NCBI GenBank assembly: GCA_025330725.1
Contig: JAIWND010000004.1
Coordinates: 1,116,001-1,180,000, forward strand
Direction: 5' to 3'
DNA: 64,000 bases
DNA from: Chlamydoabsidia padenii
Taxonomy: Eukaryota > Mucoromycota > Mucoromycetes > Mucorales > Cunninghamellaceae
Position 1 is the first letter of the stretch; every line of letters starts with the position of its first letter. The notes under the pieces were generated by a model. That model did no database searches. It saw only the letters and a list, made by a program, of their open reading frames with translations, and was not told the DNA's origin. The position numbers were made by a program, and so were the translations under genes. Of this stretch, positions 22,653 to 33,500 are shown piece after piece.

Positions 22653-24621
22653 TTAACGTAGACTTGTAGTTTTCCGGATATAAGCAGAGCGTTCACTTTG
22701 AGCTTTCGGTAGGATCAGACCATGACTTCCATCATTATCAAAGATTCGCCAAAATTTCAAATTTTCATCCGCGGCGGTTGTTGCCAGGACTTGGCCATCA
22801 GGAGCAAGAGCAGAATGGAGGATACGGGAATCATGGCCAGGAATATCGGCGATCTTTTGCAAGCTAGGATAACTCCAGACACATAGTTGATTATTAGGGA
22901 AGCCATGTGTGGAGACAATTTCCTTGTAATGCCTTGACCAGTGGAGAGAGGTTACTTGAGCTGATGTCTGGACACTGTTGATGCGTGCCGTGGTCTTGGT
23001 ATTCCAAAAATGAATCTTCTTGTCTTCACGCCCACCGCCGGTTGCCAATACATGGTGATTCCATGGACACCAAGCCAATGCCTTAATCGCACCCCGATGA
23101 ATATCCTTGCTGAATTTAGGTCCTGTAGATGATGATGATGATCGGGCATCCCAGACGCATACCAAATGATCGTTACCGCCACTTGCCAAGCTGATACCAT
23201 CGGGTGACCATTCCAGTCCACACACTTCATCTTCATGTTTCAATAGTTCCGCCGTCTTGTGTTCCTTGACCCGCACATCATGATGCCAGATCGACCCATC
23301 CTTTGCACCAGAGGATAAAAGATGCTTTTGCCAAGATAAGACACCCACTCTGCATCGACGTCCCAACAGAGATCGTAGCTTGGTATTCGCCTCCACGTCC
23401 CAGATCTGAGTGTCACCAGACTCGATACCAACCGCAAGATAGCTCCCATCATCTGACCAGCAAAGAGAAGTGATTGGATCTTCTCCATCATAGTTTAGAG
23501 CCTGTGTAGATCCATTATCGGCATTCCAGAGATACACAGATTGGTTCAAACCGACAGCCAACACGTTTTGATCTGACCAGTCCAAGAGATTAAGATAGTA
23601 GTCGTCTTTCATAAAAGGAGCATCCAGAATCTTTTCGGGCGCCGTCACAATATGTCGTTTGGGTGCTGGATCGTCTTCGCCAAGTGATGATACACCGAGT
23701 CGGCCACCTGCTTTATATAAAGGCATCAAGTTGTGTCGTGGATCTTCAATCTTGCTGAATTCTGGAGGTGGCGCTGTGAAGGATAGAATTCGTTTGCCAC
23801 GTGAATAGCCAAGTGCCTGGGCGACTCGTTCGTTGTAGCCGAGTGTGTCGTGGTCTAAATCGGTGGGTTCTTTAGTATTGGTGAGGTTGAATTGTGACGA
23901 TTGAATATCCATACTGGGTCGATGAGGAATAAACCGATCATACTATTATTTATATAAGCAGTATTAGTAAGAGATATTCCTTTTTTTTGGGGGGGGAGGA
24001 AGGAGAGGGGAATGTATTGCTTATATCACTTACGCTGCCCATTCGTTGAAGAGGTTTCTTTACAGGTCGAGGTGAATTCAACCAGTCATTGTCAACAGCT
24101 TTAATACCAGAGTGTCCAGAGTGAGATCGTTTTAGCATGTATTGAGGATCAGAGGATGCCAACTTTCGCTTGTCGCTGCTACCACGTGTCTTGGAGATGG
24201 AACGTAAAGATGGACTAGTTGTTGCTCTTGTAGTGGTTGATTTTGTAGTTGGTGTCGAAGAGGAGGAGGAAGAAGTGGTGGTGCCTTTGGTCGATTGGGT
24301 GGAGGAGGAATTTGTTGCTACATTGGAAGGACCAGAAGGTGGTGATTGAGTTGGTTTCTTCTGGAAGAGGTATTCCAACATACTTGGTTGCCGCTTTTTA
24401 GTATCCTTGGTGGGTGCTGTACATTTGGTCAATGGTGCTTTTGTTTTATCGAGAGTCTTGTCGGGAGTGGATGGTTGTTGTTGATTTTCCTTTTGATCGA
24501 CATTTGAGTGCTTGTTTACGGTATCGGATATAGGACCGTTTGTTTTACCCAATAAAGACTTGATTAATGGAATCGGCCGTTTCGCATCCGTGTTGATGGT
24601 TTTCAAAGTCGTATCCTCCAT
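22653..24621 (-). CDS. CDC20: Anaphase-promoting complex activator Cdc20/Slp1
   Basis: Two exons (24621-24034, 23942-22653) encode 625 residues. The N-terminal 200 residues are unstructured, with a KEN box at 44-46. The splice joins QRMGS to YDRFIPHR, creating the C-box (198-204) that contacts the APC/C. Seven WD40 blades follow (LNLLDWSDQNVLAVGLNQS, SLCWSDDGSYLAVG, GLEWSPDGISLASGGNDH and so on), forming the degron-binding propeller. Cdc20 triggers securin and cyclin ubiquitination at metaphase. The usual C-terminal Ile-Arg tail is replaced by Leu-Arg (the protein ends SLR). Cdh1 is the alternative identity; the KEN box and long N-terminus favour Cdc20, but the two families are close. Confidence 0.9.
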
Positions 24622-25049
24622 ATATACAAGATAAGGATGAGACCAAGATTACAACAAAGGATTATGATAACGCAAAAAGAAGAAAAAGAATTTTAAAGGA
24701 AAGAAAGAGAAGGAGAAAAGGGAAACACAAAATTATATTTTTGTGCGCATATGATTTTTTTTTTTTTTAACCGCGGCCCAAAAGAAAAAAAAAAATCAAG
24801 CGGGGAATATAATGTGACCCATTTTTTCATACAATGAAAAAAATTTCAGTTGTTGACAGTACCCACTAAACACTATTTTGCAAAGTAATGGCATTGCGTT
24901 CATCACTTTGATCATTTGATCGCAATATAGTTCCGAGATACAAACCTGTTTTAAAAGATTACTAGAAAAATACCTGGACCCTGAAGTCACGTGATTTAAA
25001 ATTAAGAATATGCTTTATATAGCACTTTAAAGTCTAACCTTCATCGGAA
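24622..25049. promoter_or_regulatory. Promoter region of Cdc20 gene and tRNA 5' flank
   Basis: No protein gene. It contains A-rich and T-rich tracts (T12 near 24757-24768), CGCGG and AAGCGGGGAA elements, and a CACGTG at about 24988. It precedes the tRNA-Gly at 25050. Confidence 0.5.
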
Positions 25050-25120
25050 GCGCGGTTGGTTAAGTGGTATAATCTTCGCCTGCCACGCGAAGGGCCGGGG
25101 TTCGATTCCCCGACCGCGCA
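25050..25120 (+). tRNA. trnG-GCC: tRNA-Gly (anticodon GCC)
   Basis: The 71-nt sequence folds as a standard cloverleaf. Acceptor arms GCGCGGT (25050-25056) and ACCGCGC (25113-25119) pair perfectly, followed by discriminator A. The D region reads TGGTTAAGTGGTATAA (an A box), the anticodon loop is CTGCCAC with GCC, and the T arm GGGGTTCGATTCCCC is the B box. There is no intron. It lies alone between Cdc20 and transportin, with T-rich sequence (CTTTTTG) after the 3' end as a Pol III terminator. Confidence 0.97.
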
Positions 25121-25857
25121 TATCTTTTTGCTTGACCTTCAAATTTGAAAGCCCGATTGCCTAATTTGGATAAATCATGCAAACATTTTTGTACCAAGTC
25201 ATCAGGTTTATAAATGCACGTCAACCAGTATTGGATTGGCCATTTCATTTTCTTTTGACGAGAAATTGTATCTAATCATCACCTTTAAATACCTTATTAA
25301 AGTAATACAGAGTAGCATGAATTCTACAGGAAAAGATGATTTTCTCATCCATTACATGCATAAAAGTAAACCAAATGTGATCAGTTATTATCAGTGAAGG
25401 TGAAAGATTCAAATGATAAACGGAATCAGGGTGTTGAGTCTAGGATAATAAGGCACATCGTGACCAACAAAAAAACTTGTACCTTTCAATATATATATAT
25501 ATATATATTGCCATCATGCCTAATCAAAGACAAGGGATTACAATTTCATCACTTTGTCCCGGAAGCATAGTTTAAAGGCGACCTGTGTGTATTTATTTGT
25601 ATAAAGGTCAATGATTTATTGTTTAATAGTAATAAAAGTATATCGACAAGTTGTGGAAGTGTGTAAGTAAAGAGAGTGAGCGAATATATAGAAAGGGAGA
25701 AGCAACGTGTTGCAAGGAATGAGGGAGAGAATGAGACTATAAATGACAAGTGTAGAAGGGTAAACAAAAAAAAGTAATGAGGGAAAGAATATAGGAGGGA
25801 GAAGGAGATATGCTGATATTAAGTTCCTTTTTCTTGTTGTTGTTACTGTCCACCGAT
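25121..25857. other. Spacer between tRNA and transportin 3' end
   Basis: No gene. It contains an (AT)10 tract at about 25490-25508 and several minus-strand AATAAA elements (TTTATT near 25592 and 25616) that suit the transportin 3' end. Short minus-strand frames here have no homology I recognise. Confidence 0.5.
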
Positions 25858-28800
25858 CTAAATACCATAGCGTTCTTGTAATACAGACTTGGTTTCTTGA
25901 GGAAGAGATGCAAGACCTTGTTGCCATTGTTGTTCACCAAACATGTTTTTATAACCAGACAAGATCTATAGGAAAGATTATCAAGTTAGTACCGATCATT
26001 TATTGATCCCCCAGCTTTTCCTATTTACTTACGTTTCCAAATGATGCATTTAACGATGGTGGTACAACACGGTAATTGGCAATAGCTGTGCAGAGGAGAT
26101 CGAAAGCCTAAACAGGTGGTTAGTAATCATATTGATCAGTCGGTTAATAGAAGAGATGATGACCACTTACCTTGACAGCACCTTCGGGGTTGGCCTTGAT
26201 AATTTCGCAAAGACCGCTAAATGCAGATGACTTTTCGTCATTATCTTTAACAGGAGTCAAAGATATCAACCAAGGATGTACAAAGTTTTCGAGATGAGGA
26301 GCAACCACAGTGGGACAGATCAAACCGAGACGACCAATAGTGATGGCAACATTTTCTAATAAGGTGCGTTGAATACCAGGGTTCACCATCAATGGGAATA
26401 GTCTTTGTAGCATGGGTTCTACGTAAGGTTGGATATCGTTGCCTATTGTCCCAGACAAAAAAAAAAAAAAAAAAAAAAATGTGGTCAGAAGTCAAAATCT
26501 TTTTTCCTTTCTTGTCAACCAGCTTACCTAATTTGATAGCAATTTCACCAGCAGCCCAGGTAGCATTGTTGCATACAGACACGTATTCAGCTTGAGGGTC
26601 GATCTGTTGGATGATAAGAGGCATGAATTGAGGTACCACAGCTCGAATATGTTCAAAGCAAGAGATAGCAAGATCACCGAGTAAAGCATAAGATGATTGG
26701 CGCACTTCTGCAACTTCGTCCTATATGATTCGAAAGATAAAGTAGTCAGTAACATGTAATAACAAACCCTTGTTTACTTACATTGACAGAGATAGACAAG
26801 AATTGGACAAGAGGAGGGTTTGTATTGGCGATAAGTGGTTCCGCGTCGGTGTTCAGAGCCTGTACAATACCAGACAGTAAGTCCAAAGCCACAATCATAA
26901 AGTCCTTGTCAGGTTCGTCCATGCCAGGGTTTTGAGCAGCGCGTTGACATTCTTCTAAAGTGTTGCGCACGAGATTCACACATCGAATGTAGACTGGTTC
27001 AGCGAATGGCTTGAATCCTTTTCCAAGAGCAGTCGTAACCGATGAGAGACACTATGTATTAACATGGAGAGATTAATTATTAAAATCATCAATGGATCCA
27101 TCAATATCATCTTTTCCTTTTTCATCGCTGTTCTTACCTCCAAGAGCGGGAAGAGATCAGTGCTATCATCTGGGGTGGCTTGCCATTGCTTAATGAGTGG
27201 CGGCATGATCATGTCAATATATTGAGGTACATTCAAAGCTTCAGACACAACATCGGCCAAAGTTCCAACAGTATCAAGGAGGTGCAACAGATTTTGATGT
27301 TGATACTTTTCAAATGCAGATACCAGGGTGGCCAGAATGTGATCCAAATAAGGGACCAACTGAATTGAAGCTTCTTCTTCCAACAATGAGAATGTAGAGC
27401 AGGCGGCTTCTTGTACCCGTTTGTTGTTATCAAGGATTCGTTGAAGCAAAAGTCCCACCAAAGGTTCCAAGTAATGTTTGTTAGCTTCAGGGCTTTGTAG
27501 ACTAACTTGAGCAATCCAGTTGGCGTATCGACCAAGAGTCCAACAAGTAATAGATCGCACAAGAGGCTATACATAAGATATAGAGTTGATTAGTCTATAC
27601 AAATTCTATTATTCCCTTTCCCCTCTTTTTTCTTTTTCCTTTTCCTTTCCTTTTCCTTACTTTGGTATCGTTCAAGTGAGTCAACAAATAAGGCACCAAT
27701 TCAGGCAAATGAGGGGCAATATCCTGTACACCACCTTCAGCAGCAGCACCCAAAGCCAAGATACCACATTCTCGATGGAGCCAATCAGAGCTTTCCAATT
27801 CAGTCTTCAGCAAAGGCATCAGGAGACCAATGGCATCCCCTTCATAAGAAGTACAGATGATGTCCAAAGCGGCCGCACTACACTTACGAATGTTCCATTC
27901 GTTGAATATATCATCATCTTCGTCATCATAATCGTCATCATCTTCATCGTCATCGTCATCATTGTCGCCACCATAGAGTCCACCCTTTTTCTTGCCACCT
28001 TCTTCCAAATCATCCTTGTCGGCGCGTTCAATTTCGACCACATTCGCCTTATGGAATCGAGGCTTGATATCTTGTTCATTGTCGGCCACATGAGCATCAT
28101 CATCTTCACTACCCATAGTTAACAAGTCAGTTTCAGAGTAGACCATACACTTGAGTAAGACAGGGATAATCTTGGGAAGGTAGCCATGAAGTTGTTCTCT
28201 AAACATATCCATTTCAGCAAAGACCAACCAGAATTCGCAAGCTTCCAAAGCCAAATCTTCTTCGTCGGACATGGTAGAATAGAGCATATAATCGACCAAG
28301 TTGGGCATGTGAGGGAGAAGTACTTCAGGACAGGTTTCAAACACATTAACCAAGGATTGACAGACAGATTTGCGCACTTCAACACTATCATCAGTAGCCA
28401 GCTTGAAGAGTCCTTCCAAATATTCGTTCATGCGATTCAATAATTGATCAGATCGCAAAACGATGAATTGTTGCACACATCGGACAGCAGAGAGTCGAAG
28501 TCCAGCACTAGGATGACCAAAGAAGCTGATGAATTTGGGGATCATAAAGTCTAGTGGGCAGACACCGTTCATCTCAAATTTAAGGTCGCGAGCGCAATCT
28601 TCACAGATTCTTTGCAAAGTGATCAGAGCATTCTACATCATAACAATATATAAATAGACAAAATTAGATACACAAAGTCGATAAGCCAAGCCAAGCCAAC
28701 CCTATCCCACTTTTTATCTTACCTCGACTACAATAGGTGATGGATCGTCCAATTTTTGCAATAAAACTTGTAAACCTTGAGGCCAGTTGTGTACTTGACC

Positions 28801-29276
28801 ACGAGTCATGATGGCAGAGATGACAAGACCAATAGTTTTACCAATGACTTCTTCACCAAGATGTTCCAAAGAGCACTGCTTGACATAGTCGATCACGTGT
28901 GGAGGGATTGTTGGATAAAAAGATCGAATGTTGTTTTTAAGAGTTAAACCAGCTACAGACCGAAGGTAATGGGTTTCTTGAGGCATTTGAGTGAGAATGT
29001 AAACTAGGTATGAGTTGTAATCCGGGACCTTGTTAAAGTATTCCAAGCGCTAGGCATGATAAAAAATCAAAAAAGAATGCAATTAAAGTTAGTAACAGAG
29101 TCCTTTTTCACCTGTCTAAACCATACAAGTAACGAGTGCAATGCTTTTTCCTCTTCTTCCTTTTTTTTTTTTTTTCTTACCTCTTGGACATTTTGATTGG
29201 TGGTAGGGTTGGAGGCTTCACGTAGTAATTCCAGGAGTTGTGATAGACCTTGGTCAGTAGGTTGCCAAGTACTCAT
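25858..29276 (-). CDS. KAP104: Transportin (karyopherin beta-2, Kap104-type nuclear import receptor)
   Basis: Nine exons (29276-29181, 29049-28723, 28632-27661, 27566-27138, 27051-26782, 26720-26528, 26442-26171, 26107-26033, 25965-25858) give 913 residues. The whole protein is HEAT repeats. Recognisable parts are the N-terminal Ran-binding repeats ([31 protein letters not shown]), a long acidic loop (about residues 330-370, runs of Asp/Glu with GGLYGG before it) between two HEAT units, [12 protein letters not shown] after the loop, and a C-terminus close to that of TNPO1 ([14 protein letters not shown], ending ERYGI). The acidic loop releases cargo on RanGTP binding. Transportin imports PY-NLS RNA-binding proteins and some ribosomal proteins. 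Length matches the family (about 890-920). Confidence 0.95.
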
Positions 29277-30513
29277 TTTGTATTGGCTAATTGGTGAGGT
29301 GAGTGTGGTTTAAAAAAAGAAGAGAGAGAGAGAGAGTTAGAATAAAAAAAATTTCGGGAGGCGTTGGGGCGCCTAAAAAGTCACAGTCGGCCAATCAATA
29401 GTCAAGATCGATGTGATGAGCTTACCTTTAGCATATCCATCTTCGGTCAACAGTATAGTCTTTTCCCACAATGGTTCATGTTAATACATCATATTATTAC
29501 TTGATTGTATTTCTATCACCATAATTATAATTAAAAAAACAAACTTGAGTCATCTTAAGTTTTTTTAGAATACTTTTTTACCTTTCATCTTCAGTCAAAA
29601 CATCGGAGTATGAATTACAATGACCCCTTTTGATCTGCCACATTGTCGTTGATGTTCATTGTTCAAAAGCTTGTCAAGATAACACAATCAGATCTAAATA
29701 TAGTTAAAAGCATTAGTCTATTTGTGTGAAAATACTTTATATTGACATTATCATTACCCCAGTGTTGCTTAATTCGTCCAGTTTCCTTGGTGTATCATGA
29801 ATATATAGACATCATGGTGGTAGCTTGTTGATTCTTGTTTTTTTCCTATCCATGATCAAAAACGTATTAGTTTGAGAGTCCATATAAAAGTCTTTGTTAC
29901 TCGTATTTACCTTTTATAAAGCCAAAGGGTCCATATTACGTTGCTAACTTGAAGACGAACACTCCGATTATACGTCTTTGTTCGTGGGTAACAGGGACCA
30001 GATTCTATACAAGTAAATAGCCAGAAAAAAGTTGGTTTCATGAATTATTGATCAAAATGAGGTTAGATACTGTGCTTACCATTTAATGATAAACCTGTTT
30101 GAGCGTCGAAGGATTAGTACAATCCGGAATGAATTGTATGCCCCTACAAAAGAAGAAATGGTTAGTACCAGAAACTAGCCTAGCCGTTAATACCTTTTAA
30201 CACACAAAGCCATTCAATAACGTGCCGTTTAATTGTATGTGTCGAATGTTGGGAATCTTGAAAGAGAGAAGAAGCGGGAAAAGGAAAAATCCCCCCCCTT
30301 TTTTTTTACCAATGATCGCCGGCGTTTGAATCTTGCTGGCCCTTCACTGACCCGCATAATTATAATGGGTAGGCGTCCCAACTGGCATGGTGTCATTATG
30401 TTGCACAGACAAAAACAACTGTAAGCCTCTTTTTTACAAAGTATAAATAAAAACTTCCCGGGGTGGAAAGGGAGGAGAATCTTTCTTCTTTCTTGAAAAT
30501 CACGAAAAAAGCC
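29277..30513. other. Upstream region between transportin and the chromatin/methylase gene
   Basis: The first 120 bases (purine-rich GA stretch, 29319-29336) are the likely transportin promoter. The middle holds exon-like blocks on the minus strand, listed separately. The last 270 bases, with CCCCCCC followed by T10 near 30292-30308, lead into the divergent large gene at 30514. Confidence 0.5.
29582..30240 (-). ncRNA. Possible spliced non-coding transcript (4-5 exon-like blocks)
   Basis: On the minus strand a series of blocks is bounded by good acceptor and donor signals: a first block ending at 30194, then 30143-30080, 30004-29911, 29845-29758 and 29693-29582. Acceptors read TTTTGTAG, TTGTATAG, ATGGATAG and ATATTTAG; donors read GTATTA, GTAAGC, GTAAAT, GTAATG and GTAAAA. 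The gaps are 47-75 bases, normal for introns in this genome. Spliced in this way, no frame stays open. Options are a long non-coding RNA, 5'-UTR exons of transportin, or remains of a dead gene. I see no convincing box C/D or H/ACA snoRNA. Confidence 0.3.
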
Positions 30514-33500
30514 ATGGCCCTGAATAAGGCTTTTACATGGCAAATAGGCGAAAAAGGTAATATTCCCAATATGTGATTTTAAACATGATAATAATCCTTT
30601 ATGATTTCAACCTTGATTACTTACTAGTGAGCAATACATCATCTTCTTCACCGTTGGCATCAATAACAAAGGGTGATGATGATGATGATGATGATCACCT
30701 GTCAAATCTATCCTCAGCAGTGAATAATCCACCAGCAAAACCTATGCCATCTGATAAAGACGCGAAGTTTGGTCGATTCATGGGGAAGTTGCTATTGAAG
30801 AAAAAAGTAACCACTTCCGCATCAACAACGTCTATTTCATCGACAACATTGTATCCAGGTTACCTTCGAGCGGAACGCCGGCGTAAACATGAAACGGATA
30901 AAGGGGAAAACCTTCTTTTGCCGGAATGCACACATTGGTTAAAGGTGGATTTAAAAAAGAAAAATTTAAATTCCGACAATTCTCTCCCTTCTTCTTCACT
31001 TTCTCCTCCTTCCCCTCAAGGCAAGAAATTTCGACACAACAATGGCAAACGTACACGGTGGGATGTTCCGCAAAGTCAGGATAAAGGTAAATATATGCCA
31101 ATACAACTGTTTATTTGTGTTTTGATATCAGCAATGATTCAACTTTACCTTTTTAACTCATTCCTTCTTTTTTTTTTTTAATCAAAAAAAAAAAAAAATG
31201 AATTAGATGCATCACCACCTCTACCTCTTGAAACCAAAACTAATTCATTAAAGCCAATGCCTACTGGTTTACACGAAGATGAAGATTCTTGTCAAGACTG
31301 TTATATACAAGCTATGAAACGCAAAAGCCTGGATGTGATTGAACTCTGTGATCAATGCAAGAAAAAATGGACTGTGTGGCCAAAGATCTTCTTCTCTCTC
31401 CTACAAGACACGGCTGCTGCTACCAACACACATGAACAACAACAAAATCACCAAAATGATATGGACTCTGAAAAAAAATCACCTTCTACAACAGAAAATC
31501 AACTCATCACCAAGAATAAATCAAGCACGGGACCAACCAAAAAAGCGACACCTAAATCAACCAAAGCAACAGTACGACGACGACGTACAGCCAAACCACC
31601 TCCTCCAGCCAAATCAAGAAATACTCACAGAAACAATCCTTCATCATCAAGTCAAGCGGTGGAAGCTTCCGACACTGTGGTACCAACTCCAGTCGGTGAC
31701 ACCATGGCACTTTCTACAACAACCTCACTACCACTTCAGGAAATGGTATCGGCAAAGCAGCAAAACAACACATTCAGTCAAAACATTCATGGCTATACTT
31801 ATCAGCAACAAGTAGAAGTCTTAAATATCAATGGTCACTGGTACGCTGCAACTTTGGTGGAAACCGATGGGGGTAAAATCAAGGTACATTATCAAGACTG
31901 GGACGATCAAGATGAATGGATTATAATGGGCAGCCAACGCTTGCGCACATTAGCAACAACAACAACAACAAAAACAACAAGTGCTCCAGAAAAAGGTGAT
32001 GAAGACAATCAAGCTGGTCAAGATTCTGCATCCAATAATACCGATAATGACGATGACGATGACGATTCATCTTCTACAATGTCAGATTATCATGATGATG
32101 ATAAAGGTAAACACTAATAAAAAAAAACAACAACAAAACAAAACAAAAAAAAAAAAAAACTTGTATTAACTTTGGATATTAAATTCATAGACTTGAACAA
32201 GAATACTTCCGGTCTATCCTCAATGGCTGTAAATACCGACACTCTTCTCGAGGGACCTGGGCCATATCCTATACCACTTACAAGCAATACTGATCCACTC
32301 CTCGAACAGTCCTATCAGCAACAAGAATCCAAAAATAAACCAGACAAAGATTATGTTACATCCACTCTTGATACTGATCCCGCCAAGATATTCAACAACA
32401 ATGAAGTATTTATGACCCGAAGGATGGCTCGCCAAATGGTTGATGAACATGGATTTTGTCCAAACTCTTTTGGTTATCACTATGGTCGAGCGGTGGCAGT
32501 TACTTATGAAACAGAAGGTGCAAACAAGAAGAAACAACATATGGAATGGGTTGGCTATCTTCGACAAATGCGTGGTAATCAAGTTCGCATCTGGTTTCCC
32601 GCCTCTCAGCAATCGGATTGGATGCTCAGTGGAAGTCGTCGGCTACGTCTTTTATCGGAACAAGAAGATGCTGACTACCGGACATTGGGATTCGATATTA
32701 CTGGTGATGATGGAGGGATCAACAAACAGAAAACACCAGCAAAACCAAGTCGTAGGCGATGTCCTCAGGCAGCTACATCAACTTCTCCTGCTACTGAACA
32801 CAATAATGACCAGCGAAAACATCATCAAACACCCATATCAACATCAAAAGTCTCTACAACTCAATCCACAGACGTTGATTCGACTGTCACTCCAGCAAAA
32901 ACCCAGCCAAATGTAAACTCTGACAATCTAGCCGGAATCAATGACACAACAATGGATGGTGGTGGTAATATGAAACCAAAGAACGACAAACTGCAGCGAA
33001 AACACAAATCAGCGGCACGTACCAACAAAACCAGCCAAAAGCCAAAAAACAATGAAAACCAACTACATCAACAAGAATTCTTGACAACAGGGGCTTTTGC
33101 GACTCGACGTACTATGCGACAACTTCAAGATGAACATGGGTTTGTGCCGAATCCTTATGGATATACCTACGATATGGCGGTAGAAATCTTGAACACCAAA
33201 TCTTCCAAGCATCAATTCTTCTGGGAGCGTGGCAGGTTGGTGGGTATGCGTCCGGGCAAGGTGCGTGTTCGGTACGATGGCTGGGGTGAAATCTACGACG
33301 AATGGATAATGGTGGGAAGCAGACGCATTCGGCTAGTCCAATCAACAACAGAAACACCTCAAGATGAAAGCAACAATAAAGTGTTACCGTCTTCCTCCAA
33401 CGACACATCTCCGTTGGATCAATCATCTTCTTCAATCTGTGCTGTCTCATCCTCTTCCACCAGTCAACACAATGTATCCACTGATAAAGGCGGTAACAAC

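Noticed and set aside
27586..28122. 178-codon plus-strand frame opposite transportin
   Set aside because: It is a shadow of the acidic-loop exon, whose Asp/Glu repeats read as hydrophobic runs on the other strand.
29277..30240. Box C/D snoRNA cluster in the spliced-looking blocks
   Set aside because: Isolated GATGA and CTGA words exist, but no pair has the terminal stem and spacing of a C/D snoRNA.
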